A stretch of 64,000 nucleotides of DNA from Mactra quadrangularis (taxonomy: Eukaryota; Mollusca; Bivalvia; Venerida; Mactridae), in the NCBI GenBank assembly GCA_025267735.1, contig CM046307.1:49891395-49955394 (forward strand), in the 5' to 3' direction. Made by a program: the position numbers and the translations under genes. Position 1 is the stretch's first letter. Every line of letters begins with the position of its first letter. Shown piece after piece: positions 54,539 to 64,000 of this stretch. The notes under the pieces were generated by a model. The model was not told the origin of the DNA, made no database searches, and saw only the letters and a list, made by a program, of their open reading frames with translations.

Positions 54539-56980
54539 TCAAAGCCAATTCAATATTTCAAATTTATGCAAATAGATTTGTCTCCCTTGTGTAATTTCTG
54601 TAATTTGATACTTTGTTTCTAGTCAATTAAAACTTGGTTGACTCTAATGGAGTTCACCATATAAAAGCTTTTATCAAAGAATTTATTGAAATGAAAATTA
54701 CGTACCGTGTTTGATCGGCCGTTAAACAGAAGCTGTAACAATGCAGTTTGAAGTACGGTTGTTCCAATAAAATGGACTTTTATTTAATATCCGACTAGTA
54801 TTGTTAGAGTAATTAAATATCAAAGTTAATAGTGTAGTAACTATAAATGTATAGTTTATTATTATGTCAACACTTCAAAATTCTACAAGGACAATGGCAA
54901 CATAGAACCGCCTAGTAATTTTATGGCTATAATAATTAATAGTCATATTTCCTGGTTTTATAAAAGAACACACTCCAAACTCTATCGGTTTGTCCAACGA
55001 GCGTTACGGAAATTGCCGAACAGATATATAATTGTAGAGTTCAGTTTAGTTCGGAACAATGGGTACACTCAATATTCATCACATAGCCAAGTCATCACGA
55101 GAACAACTTTAGAATGAAAAGAATAGGATTACATACATGGGCGTTCATGTTTTTCGGCAAAAGGATATTCTCCAATATAAGTCACAGTACCATTTAGCAT
55201 GATCGCAATGCTACTTTGCATGGTCACAAGGCTTTTGTGTGTTAACGATGTATTCGATGAAAATATAAATATATTTTTAGAAATAGGGAGCGTTCTAAGG
55301 GTAAGAGGAGAATGTTAATGGGGTAATACAAGATGTTTTTAAGGAGAGGAACACCAAGAATTTAAATAAAACGTTTATCTAACGAAACTTTTAAGTACCC
55401 CGATTTCAACGTTGTCGGAAAACTTTATTTTTCAACATTTATGTCCGGTCCTTAATGGAAATGTGTAAATGACTATACTGTTGTCTGCTAGTATGGTTTT
55501 CGTGCTTTTACTTGATGCAAAATTAGTTTTGTCGTGCATGTGCTGAAAAGCGGAAATGCGCCCGTGCTTATCGTGCAAAAATCCCATGTAGTCAGTTTTA
55601 GTGAAAACAATTATTTTGTTGATATGCACAACAAAAAATCAAGAAATGACTCGAATGTCGCAACAAGAACGAGAGATTGCTATAGGTGTTTCGCCAGACG
55701 GTGCGTCACCTGTAGAATAAGACTTCTAGTTGCTAATTTCTGTTCAATCAAAACATTTAGAAGATCATCCCATATCAACGCATGAACTATAATAATGGTG
55801 TTGCATCGATAAAGTAGCATGAAAACCATAAAAGCAAAGGTCAGTGTGTTTTAAAACACATTTCCATCATCGATCGGACATTAATGTCGAAAATTAAGCC
55901 GTGAATTTCCTACAATACTGAAATCGGAATACCTAGAAGTTTCGTTAAGTATATATAATCGATAACGATAAACGGAAATTGCCGAAAAGAAAATTAATGT
56001 CATGATTTAGAGCTAAGTTCATATCGGTTCCTAAACCCTCCACCCACAGAAAATAGTCTGAAAATATCAGCTGGGTTTTTTTTAATTTGTTTGAGATGAC
56101 GAACAACCTGCATGATACTCTTTGTATCTTATTGTAAAATGATATATAGAAAGCAGCATATAGTAGGACATACTCGCTGTCTTTTAATACAGAATGTATT
56201 CTTCAAAAGTTAGAAGCATTTAATTAAGAAGTTTGAATTTAAATCATATTGGATTCAAAAAAAAAAGAAAATAAATTTGGAATAATTTCATAAATTTTAA
56301 ACTCGAAATTCAAGTTGCCTTTGTAAAAAAGTCACTTTTTCAACCAAATTTATTTCTTTATTTCTTGATTAACTAAAGGCAAATTGAATTATAATCTAAA
56401 GTAAAATTGAAAGGTTTGTTAAACTTTATTAAAATGTTTATTAATACTTAGATGTGAGGGGAAAGACAGGATAGTGCGCCATGATCGTGTGACCTTATGC
56501 ACGACTCATGCAGGTTGTTCGTCCTTTCACGATGACAAACGGAAAACAACAACGTAAGCACAACTCTCAGCAAAACATCAACAGCTCTGGTAACCATGCC
56601 TTATTTCCCTTCTCTATATGAAAAAGGATTGGCGTGGTGTTTAGGAACGACCAGAGCCATAAAATGCTTCACCAAAAGATGGCAAACGCTTGGCTATGTG
56701 TATGACATCACGTCAAAATAACTATCATTCAAGTGTCACATTTTGTACTTCAAATAATAATACTCGCATAAATATAAGCAAGGGAGATAACCCGATATGA
56801 AATGCACTGAAAATACCACAGTTGCTTTCCTTGGCGTTTTAATAAGATTAATCAAAGCACTGGAGTGCTGGAGGAACTTTGTCCTGAACTTATTTATGAA
56901 TTGAAAAATATTACTATGTCAAAAATAAATATTATTTGTAAAATATACCCGCATTGAATCTATATTAAAGTTCCATGGTT
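54539..56980. other. Non-coding stretch
   Basis: No gene recognised in 2.4 kb. GCAAGGGAGATAACCCG at 56779 is one of several copies of the AGGGAGATAAC word; CAGCTCTGGTAACC (56580) and GACCAGAGCC (56651) are a short inverted pair. Confidence 0.45.
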
Positions 56981-56984
56981 CCAC

Positions 56985-57240
56985 AAGTCGACAAAATCCG
57001 TTTAATATATCTTAGGTGTGCATTTATATAATGATTGTCGGTTCAATATAAAGATGTCTATAATTCATTTATTGACAAAATGATATCATATAATGATACT
57101 TTGGTTTCATATGAAGATAGTTGATGTCATATATTGTTAACTTTGTTGCATATACATATATTTATCAAATACACCAATATAGTGTTGATTGGATTTATAT
57201 AAATAGTGTTTACAATCGTACATTTCAATGGTGGATCTAG
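56985..57240. repeat. Array of degenerate ~22-bp GGTTCATATAAAGATG units
   Basis: CGGTTCAATATAAAGATGTC, GGTTTCATATGAAGATAG and similar lines recur about every 21-23 bp. The first 90 bp (CGTTTAATATATCTTAGGTG, CATTTATATAATGATTGTCG) align with 59535-59625. Confidence 0.6.
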
Positions 57241-57732
57241 CGGGGGGGGGGGCAAGGGGATCCCGACCCCGCCTGGAATTTCCAAAATGTGCCTCTTCAT
57301 TAGCATATTTCTTGACTGTATGTCATTTTTAAGTGCCATGAAGCAGTAGTATATAGCATTTTTTCTCGGTGCGTAACAGATTTAATGGTTATGCAGTTTT
57401 TGGAAGGAATTCTTTTGAATTCCTTTCTATGTCAGCGCTCTTGGAAATTTGAAAAAGAACGAACAACACCTTCAACTCAATAGAAATCAATGAGTCAATG
57501 CGATCAAGAAATAGTGCAGCAGAAAAATATGTGTACTATCTAAAGTAGATAAGTTGAAAAAGTAATTTCAACAAATACTTAAAATTATGATATTAAATGT
57601 TGTTTTTTTACACGTGAATCAAACAACTTTCTAACTGTGCACGGAAAGAAGTTTTTTGTATTATTGCGCAGTAGTATCTACCACACGATTGTATATATAT
57701 ATACAATTTTAACGAGCGTTTATCTCAGCAGG

Positions 57733-57842
57733 GGTCTACTTTGAGAGCGTAGAGCGCTGGACATTTTTCGAAGTTAAGTAACGAAATGTACGGTTAATCT
57801 TTGGATGGGTGTCCGTAGAGGTTTAGTGACAGCGCGGAGCGA
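57733..57842 (+). ncRNA. 5S rRNA-like sequence (pseudogene or SINE3-type head)
   Basis: Starts GTCTACTTTGAGAGCG and contains the 5S internal-promoter-like CGAAGTTAAGTAACGAAAT and GGTTAATCTTTGGATGGGTG followed by TCCGTAGAGG. These correspond in order to the A box, intermediate element and C box of 5S rRNA. The first third is poorly conserved and the 3' end does not close the terminal stem, so it is not a functional 5S gene. Confidence 0.55.
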
Positions 57843-57888
57843 GTATCATAAATGTTTGTTTGTTGTTTTTTGTTGTTGTTTTTTTTAA

Positions 57889-58867
57889 TAGACCACAACA
57901 AATTAACCGTTATGTTCGTCTGATTTCTTGCACCTTAAAATCCAAAAAAAAAAAAAAAATGCGTCCGCACCTTGAAATTGACGCATAATAAATTTCGGAA
58001 AATCAGAAGTTTTCACACTAGACCAAGTAGAAATTGAACTAAAAATTAGAAATTTGAGTTCTAAATAGCAAAATAAATCAGAAAATTTCACTGTTACGGT
58101 AAAACAGTAATGTATCCTTGCTAACATACGGCATTAGAAATTACAATGACACAATCCATTGTTCAGAAATATGATAACTGCACTCTCTCTTAGACCGTAA
58201 ACTGAACATTTACTCACTCTACACACCTTATCTGGATGTGTGACGTCATACGTGTCTTTGTAGTGTTAAATATGAAGATTGATCCATACAGAGCAGACAG
58301 GACAGGGAGAAAAATTGACATTGAATTTCCTACAATTTTGATGTCCCAAAATAACATATTAGGCTTGATTTAATTCTTGTGATATTATTAGACATTAGCA
58401 TAATTTACCAAAATCAAATTACATTGTATACACAAATAGTGAACCGGGGTAATCTGTGCTTCGTAGTTGTCTAGTATTAACAAAGTAATACCAAAGACAA
58501 ATGAAGTTATATTTCCGTATGAACTGATGAAGGTGTAAACCTCTTCTACCCTACTTCTAACTAGTTTTAAATTCAATTGAATTTTCATCTAGAGTAATTG
58601 TTAACTTACTTTATATTACCTAGAACTAATTATTTCGTGATTACACTATAGTCTATAGATATATGGTTATATGTTATATAAGAAAGTCCATACCTTTTCT
58701 GCTCTTTTTAACTTATGGTAAATAAATGTCTTAGAAACCGCACAAATTTATTCTTCGCTTTCGCTTGCTTCTCAAAATTCAAAATATGGAAAAAGAATTT
58801 AATTGCTCTTTAGCTAAATTCTTTAGAACAAAATACATAGAACATGTGATCAATTTGTTGTGGCCTT
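57889..58867. mobile_element. Possible long or composite copy of family F4
   Basis: Left end TAGACCACAACAAATTAACC and right end GATCAATTTGTTGTGGCCTTA resemble the F4 TIRs in inverted orientation, 979 bp apart. The right part also has TTCGCTTTCGCTTGCTTCTC and TACATAGAACATGTG. The middle (with a 14-A run at 57944) shows no transposase I can recognise, so two separate fragments are equally possible. Confidence 0.4.
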
Positions 58868-59110
58868 AACTCAATGGCAATAAATTGTTTAGGTTACATC
58901 GTGACCAGCAATCCACCTGTTCCTGAAAAGACTCAATCTCTGGATTACTACTAGATGCAATTCAGTGACTGAACACTGCCGTATTAAAATGATTTAGAAT
59001 CAGTGATAGGAGGGAGAATGACCGTAGAAATTATTTCATGGCATAGCTCCACGAAAGTATGCCCTGTCCATGAATCAAAACATACAACTTCTCGATCAGT
59101 AGCATAATGT
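58866..59110 (-). mobile_element. SINE family D, degenerate
   Basis: CAATGGCAATAAATTGTTTA, CCTGAAAAGACTCAATCTCT, GGAGGGAGAATGACCGTAGA, TATGCCCTGTCCATGAATC and a decayed head TCGATCAGTAG. Confidence 0.75.
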
Positions 59111-59369
59111 GCATGTAAAATGAAATATGAAACACATTCGATTATGAATGATAGAGATATGATGTAGGATATCAAAATAGTAACTTTAGACTCCTAAAAT
59201 CGTTCAAAAATTCCTTCCGACAGTACTTTCAGTACTTTGATTATTATTAATATACATATTCTGCAAAATGTGTATAATGTAGTTGTGGTTCGAAAGTTTG
59301 GACCACCCATAGAAAAAGTTTAAACCCCCAAGCCCCCGTAGACAAAAATCCTGGATCCACCTATGCATT

Positions 59370-59655
59370 TCAAATACTAAATCATATGTATATGTGTTGT
59401 TTCTATACAAAGGTGGATAGTTTGATACATTGAAAAGAGAATTAATAGATGACAAAACTGATTCCATTCAATGGTGTTTTCAATTCATACAAATCCAAAT
59501 TGAATCCATATAAAGGTGCACTGGTTTCATACATTGTTAAACCCGTTTAATGTATTATACATGTAAGTTTGCATTCATATAATGTTTTTTCGGTTCAATA
59601 TAAAGATGTTTTTGTTTCGTGTATTGTCGAAATGGACAAGTATATACAGCTTGAA
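59370..59655. repeat. Second array of ~22-bp units
   Basis: GAATCCATATAAAGGTGCAC, GGTTTCATACATTGTTAAAC, GGTTCAATATAAAGATGTTT; same family and strand as 56985-57240. Both arrays lie near a GGTGGATCTAG / TGGATCCACC motif (57232; 59353). Confidence 0.6.
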
Positions 59656-59663
59656 CGGGTCAA

Positions 59664-60301
59664 TTAACCCTTTACTGGTCGCGACATGTGTGAAAAGTAG
59701 CTGATGCATTTTTTCACCTTAACGCGCTGGGGTTATTGCAATATGTTCTAATTTCAATTTACTTATCAACTGACAGATATGCGAATTAGCCGAGCGTTTT
59801 CCTGGGCGACTGTCTTTTAGAAAAAGCAAGTTGAGCCAGCTCCCAGTCATAATGGCAATTCTGGTGGGTCGCAAAAATGGTCTCTCTTTTTTAACCAAAA
59901 ATTTGCATTTCATTCAGTCATATTTTCGAAAAAAATTAGGTCTAAATGCCAATTATTTTCAGTGATTGAAACATGTTTTTTGTCTGCATTTTGCGCCATT
60001 TTCTGCACTCAATGACCTCGATTTTTTTTTCTGGCGATGTGGGGCGATGCGCCCCCTTCAAACCCCAGCAACAAATGGGGTACATCCCCTTTAAGACCCC
60101 CTGAGTCATATATTATTATGCATTATTGTCCTTATACATTTGTAAATGTTATAGAAATTAATAAAACTAACTTTTCTATCATTTTTATGGGAAAGGCGTC
60201 CGAAGTAAGGCCATTTTGGTGGAACAACTTAACTTTCATAAAGTGAAATTCACTGGGTTCCAGACACGTAAAAAATGCGGGATCGACCAGTTATGGGTTA
60301 A
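59664..60301 (+). mobile_element. TTAA-flanked (piggyBac-type) non-autonomous element F5, copy 2
   Basis: TTAACCCTTTACTGGTCGCG at 59664 and GATCGACCAGTTATGGGTTAA ending 60301 give intact TTAA on both sides. The interior matches copy 1 but is longer. No transposase ORF is seen. Confidence 0.82.
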
Positions 60302-60604
60302 TTGGAAAAGAGCTGTATAAGACAGTCCTGGCTTTCCATAAAACTGTGTACTTCTTACTCGTATATATGATAAAAGTTCAAATTTGTTCTTTACTGTTCT
60401 GTTCAACTCATCAATGGCCGCCTGGCTTCCTTTCGCGATAGAACGCCGTGTTTTCCGCACCGGTCTCAAATTGACGTTGACGTTATTTTTTGGAAGTGTG
60501 ACATTTTCGCTAGATTTATAAAAGAAAGTGCTTACTTTCGGACAACTAATAAACTTCACCAAAATGCATGTTAACTTACAGAGATATGCATGTACTTTTA
60601 TGTT

Positions 60605-60835
60605 GTAAGTGTACTGATCAAGTGGTCTTAGGTTCGATTCCCGGGCGGGGCATACTTTCATGGAGTGTGGTCCCAAATCTATTCCCCTCCTACCACTGAT
60701 TCTAAATCACGAGTGCCAGCTGTCAGTCCCTGATTAAAATGTGCGCCTAATGACTGGATAACAACTAAATCCAGAGATTTAGCCTTTTCAGGAACAATAG
60801 CCCTTTTTACTCACAGATTAGGGTAACATGTATGT
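60605..60835 (+). mobile_element. SINE family D
   Basis: B box GGTTCGATTCCCGGGCGGGG with only part of the A-box side, then CATACTTTCATGG, CTCCTACCACTGATTCTAAA, GTCAGTCCCTGATTAAAATG, AACTAAATCCAGAGATTTAG, TTTTCAGGAACAATAG. Confidence 0.82.
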
Positions 60836-61200
60836 CGAGGGTTGACCACAAGACTGTAGTACCTCACTCTTTAACGCAATGCACTTACTACAATTTTGCG
60901 GGCAACCCTCGATTTAAATATCATAATTATTGTATTACATAATGTGCCAAAATCAGTTAAGATATCATAATAAGGATGAAATATTTACAATGGACTTAAA
61001 CAATTACATTTTATACTAATATGTAAATTGCCTAGCCATTCGAGTGCGCGATGTCGTCATGTTCACGACGTCATGGTAACGAAATTAGCTATAATGACGC
61101 CAAATAAAGCATAGATCTGAATCCTAAATATCATCAAGTTTACAACGGTACCAAAAATATAAGTAAATCTAAAAAAATGAGAAGTACCATTCCACCTTAA
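60836..61200. other. Non-coding stretch
   Basis: GTCGAGGGTTGACCACAAGA (60835) and TTGCGGGCAACCCTCGATTT (60896) form an inverted CGAGGGTTG pair, possibly a small foldback of about 80 bp. No gene. Confidence 0.4.
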
Positions 61201-61203
61201 ATA

Positions 61204-61490
61204 GTGTTTATTTATTTATTTATACAGGAGCTAACCCCGTGTCAAAACATTTTTATCTCATTTTACGATGTCCAGCGCACCAAACGTAGCTTTTCTTGAT
61301 CCTTGTTTATACCCAGTAGTAACCTATCCTTCCACAAGGCCGGAAACTACTTCATAAATCTTATTAATGATGGAAAATAGACATTATTGTCAAATTTTCA
61401 TGGAAGGCTATAACCCCTCGGTGGGATTCGAACCCGTAACCTCTTCGGGACCATAGATTCTAAATCCAGGCGTGCTACCAACCCGGGTTT
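61204..61490 (-). mobile_element. SINE family A, older copy
   Basis: TTTA-repeat tail at 61206-61222, then the inverted body (CACAAGGCCGGAAACTACTT) and head (GGTGGGATTCGAACCCGTAA, CCAACCCGGGTT). The head has lost part of its A box. Confidence 0.82.
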
Positions 61491-61684
61491 TCAATCGTGT
61501 TGAATTAGTCAAAGCACGATGTCTAATTTACATACAAGTACTTGTATTAACTTGTATTCCATGAAAAATGATTGGATTCTATTATAAAGGGCGCAACTTC
61601 TTATCGTAATGTGCCCAGTGCACGCCTTTCATTTGGAGCATCTCAGTGATAACTACGATACACACTTGATCATAAGTTTACGAA

Positions 61685-61890
61685 ATCGCTGGTAGGCTCA
61701 GTCGGTGACAAGTCTGACAACAAATGCATAGGGTTGTGGATTCCATTCCCAAGTTGGAACTACACACCTTTGTTGAGTTTAGTCATGAAATACTTCTATT
61801 GTTCTGTCTACCTCAATATCAAGAATGGCAGTTGAGAACAGGACATCAGACTGCTGAGATGAATGGTTGAAGCGCATATAAATTACCATT
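61685..61890 (+). repeat. tRNA-like SINE of another type
   Basis: GGTAGGCTCAGTCGGTGACA (A box) and GTGGATTCCATTCCC (weak B box), then CTGTCTACCTCAATATC, and a possible end at GCGCATATAAATTACC. No second copy found here. Confidence 0.45.
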
Positions 61891-61933
61891 CATTACTGTA
61901 CATTTTCCATGAGACAATAAACAGTAGGCAATA

Positions 61934-62312
61934 CCACAGGCGGCCGGTACGGTCCCTAATCAAAAATATTATACATGCATATACATATAAGGTATATTAC
62001 TAAAGATTGTAGTTTTTAGCCAATTTTTATTCAGAGGCCAGTGTCTCCATTATAAATATATTTATTTCACTTACTTAGTAATGCATGTGTAGCTAAGGCT
62101 TTGCTCTTTCAAATGACACTAACATCTTTTGCATACACCAAGTAATAAAGTCATGGGCCGATTTCATACATCAAGTTCAAACAGCTCTAGTTTAGTCGGT
62201 ACAAAACTCGCAATGATGGAGAAACTGGTTTAAAAAACTACCATTTTTTAAGTAATATACCTTACATGTATATATAGTGCTTTTGATTCGGGACAGTGCT
62301 GGTCGCCTGTGG
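61934..62312. mobile_element. TIR element family F6, long copy
   Basis: CCACAGGCGGCCGGTACGGT and the inverted ACAGTGCTGGTCGCCTGTGG; GTCCCTAATCAAAA / TTTTGATTCGGGAC extends the arms. Non-coding. Confidence 0.82.
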
Positions 62313-62975
62313 ACAATACTAAATCTGTTCGGGAAACAAAGGGATTTTGCAACACATGTCAAAATCCTCCCTGATCAGGTAAGTTTTTTGCCTTCTTTGC
62401 CATACATGCACCTTAAGATGAGTGCCCCCTTGCATTAAAGTATCCAACCCATAAAGATATTAATCAAAGCGCTGAAGGCACTGAATTTGTTCGGGTTTGA
62501 AAAGACAAAGTAAATTAAGTGCTCCAACAACGTATGTATACAAAGGACAGATCAGTGATACTCGTTTGTTAGGTAGAAAATGTGTTCAGATTGATCAAGA
62601 AGTGAGCCATTTTTGTACTTATTTTTACCCAGACAAATAATTGTAATTTTTTATGAGCTTGTGGCTAAAATGCTCCCTACAACTCCCTATTAAGGGATTG
62701 TATAATTGAATATACTTCAGTGGGGGCAAGGTTCACAACACGATCAACCACTTCTAAAAAGACGTAACAAAAATAAGTAAACTTCGGTATAAACCGATCA
62801 TGATTATCTGCCGTTTGAAGAAATGATTTACTACAAAAATCAGGATTACTTTATACTTTGTTCTTTAATTTATATCAAATCACAAATAAACAAAACTGAC
62901 AGTTTATATTAGAGAAGTAATTAATTCTATAGATGTTGATCGGATCCATTCCAGGTCGGAATCAATCATTCTAGC
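62313..62975. other. 3' flank of the right-edge gene
   Basis: No ORF. On the minus strand ATTAAA (62864-62869) lies about 107 bases after the stop codon at 62976 and may be its poly(A) signal. Confidence 0.4.
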
Positions 62976-64000
62976 CTACATATTCTGGTCCCAACGTCTA
63001 CCTATCAAATCAACATTAGGTATCTGATGTTGTGGCAAGCGTTCCATTGGATTAACGTCACGTGATGTTTGAAACGAGGCGTCTTGTTGTTGCCATGTAT
63101 TAAATTGGGTGTCAGCAACAGGTCGAATTGGTTGACTCATATGATCAGCCGCTGGGTGAGAGTTGTACGCGAACTGATTTGTGATTGGGACATCTACATA
63201 CTGATAAGCTTGTTTAGTGACTACGACGATGGGATCTCTGTCAACAGGTTGGACGATTGGTCTTCCTGCCATAGGTTGAACGTAACTACCGTAGTTACTT
63301 TGTCTCATATGTTGTCCAGTTGCAATTCCAACATCATGTCCTCCAATAGGTTGGTTATCTCCATTGTTTCTTGGTGTGACTGTTCGAACTCTAACTTCTG
63401 ATAAACCGTGGTTTCCGGTGTTAGTTACTTCCCCTCTTTGTCTGAATTGATTGGTATTCCAGTTTGATGTAGAAGTCTGGGCCACTCTGGCTGATATAAT
63501 ATGAGGTTGTTGACTTTCACGCAGCCTGAATATTTTATTTCCAAGTGCAGAATTAACGCTATCAGCCTCCAAAGCACGACTATGGTCAGACTTTACTACA
63601 ACAACTGGGATATGAGAGCCTGTGTTATGTACTTCACCAGACTGGTAATTTGGTGAGTATGGACCTAATGGCTTAAACACTGGCGATGATTCATGGACAT
63701 GATTTGGTAAATGTTGTCGTTCTTTATCGTGTCTTGTTGTGATAACTTTGACTCCATCAAACATCGTTGAAATGCCAGTTCTTGCATCAGGGTTTTCTAG
63801 TAACTTTTCTGTAACAACTATGATATCATCTTCGTTTGTACCACCCAGATTATTTGTTATGTCAACTGGTTTAGACACAGGTGTCAGTTGTACAGTAACA
63901 ACAGTGGGTTCCTGAGCCTCTTGCAAATGTACCTTCTTAGATGGAAGCATAAACGGCTGTAGTTGTTCTCTCGAAACCTCACGAGTAACTTCAGCAACGT
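62976..64000 (-). CDS. Low-complexity, cysteine-free protein, 5' end off the window (at least 340 aa)
   Basis: The minus frame ends with TAG at 62976-62978 and stays open through 64000, so the ATG at 63948-63950 is probably internal (VSREQLQPF precedes it in frame). The visible part lacks cysteine and is rich in V, T, N, Q, H and P. Valine clusters recur (DDIIVVTEK, IPVVVVKSD, DPIVVVTKQ), and GEVHNTGSH and GEVTNTGNH form an internal repeat. No transmembrane helix, catalytic motif or known domain. It ends VDLIGRRWDQNM. An extracellular matrix-like or intrinsically disordered protein is possible; the signal peptide, if any, would be off the right edge. No homologue recognised. The + strand ORF at 63069-63401 is its shadow. 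Confidence 0.8.
   Translation of the reverse strand, partial: VAEVTREVSREQLQPFMLPSKKVHLQEAQEPTVVTVQLTPVSKPVDITNNLGGTNEDDIIVVTEKLLENPDARTGISTMFDGVKVITTRHDKERQHLPNHVHESSPVFKPLGPYSPNYQSGEVHNTGSHIPVVVVKSDHSRALEADSVNSALGNKIFRLRESQQPHIISARVAQTSTSNWNTNQFRQRGEVTNTGNHGLSEVRVRTVTPRNNGDNQPIGGHDVGIATGQHMRQSNYGSYVQPMAGRPIVQPVDRDPIVVVTKQAYQYVDVPITNQFAYNSHPAADHMSQPIRPVADTQFNTWQQQDASFQTSRDVNPMERLPQHQIPNVDLIGRRWDQNM

Noticed and set aside
60236..60676. 146-codon minus ORF
   Set aside because: Spans the end of element F5 and the head of a SINE D, so it is a composite of repeats.
63069..63401. 110-codon ORF on the + strand
   Set aside because: Shadow of the longer minus-strand gene; composition is that of a reverse-frame translation and there is no domain.
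1..64000. CRISPR arrays, prokaryotic operons or a viral insertion
   Set aside because: No regularly spaced direct repeats of CRISPR type, no operon structure and no viral protein similarity; the SMC2 exon structure and SINEs show nuclear animal DNA.

Overview
The window looks like nuclear DNA of an invertebrate animal, most probably a bivalve mollusc. It is AT-rich, its one clearly conserved gene is split into short exons with GT..AG introns, coding density is very low, and about half of the sequence I could resolve is interspersed repeats: tRNA-headed SINEs ending in 'GGCGTTAAACCCA' plus an oligo-A or AATA tail, many short terminal-inverted-repeat (TIR) elements, and long 'GTCCGTCCG' repeats. 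The mollusc assignment is an inference from repeat style and gene content; no database was searched.

Layout. (1) 1-7.3 kb, + strand: the last eight exons of SMC2, the condensin ATPase. They cover the C-terminal coiled coil, the ABC signature and Walker B motifs and the tail, followed by a 3' UTR with AATAAA near 7312. Intron 6 holds a TIR element and a diverged copy of the start of the next exon. (2) 7.5-12 kb: a dense series of non-autonomous DNA elements, including two with mariner-like ends and a 98-bp internally deleted element with a perfect 9-bp target duplication. (3) 12.9-13.2 kb and 22.4-22.7 kb, both - strand: two short, cysteine-poor secreted proteins that share a GGAGxGER motif near the C-terminus, each with a splice acceptor just before its ATG. 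I take them to be distant paralogues of an unnamed family. (4) 31.4-32.2 kb, - strand: an intron-free gene for a secreted protein with four EGF-like domains and a furin-type RAKR site, with a duplicated TATA-like upstream segment. (5) 51.0-51.8 kb, + strand: a possible intronless orphan gene. (6) 63.0-64.0 kb, - strand: the 3' end of a gene for a cysteine-free, low-complexity protein that runs off the right edge.

The remainder is repeats. At least four SINE families are visible (here called A to D). Family A has two copies with clear 12-14 bp target duplications. A 5S-rRNA-like stretch lies at 57.7 kb. A TTAA-flanked (piggyBac-type) element family has three copies, and there is an ATCGT microsatellite at 37.6 kb. 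Several insertions are nested (SINE B in SINE D, SINE C in a foldback, a TIR element in an older repeat), which gives relative ages. I saw no CRISPR array, operon or rRNA operon and no tRNA gene I would trust as functional. Apart from the SMC2 exons, the genes do not form an evident pathway; three of them encode predicted extracellular proteins on the same strand.
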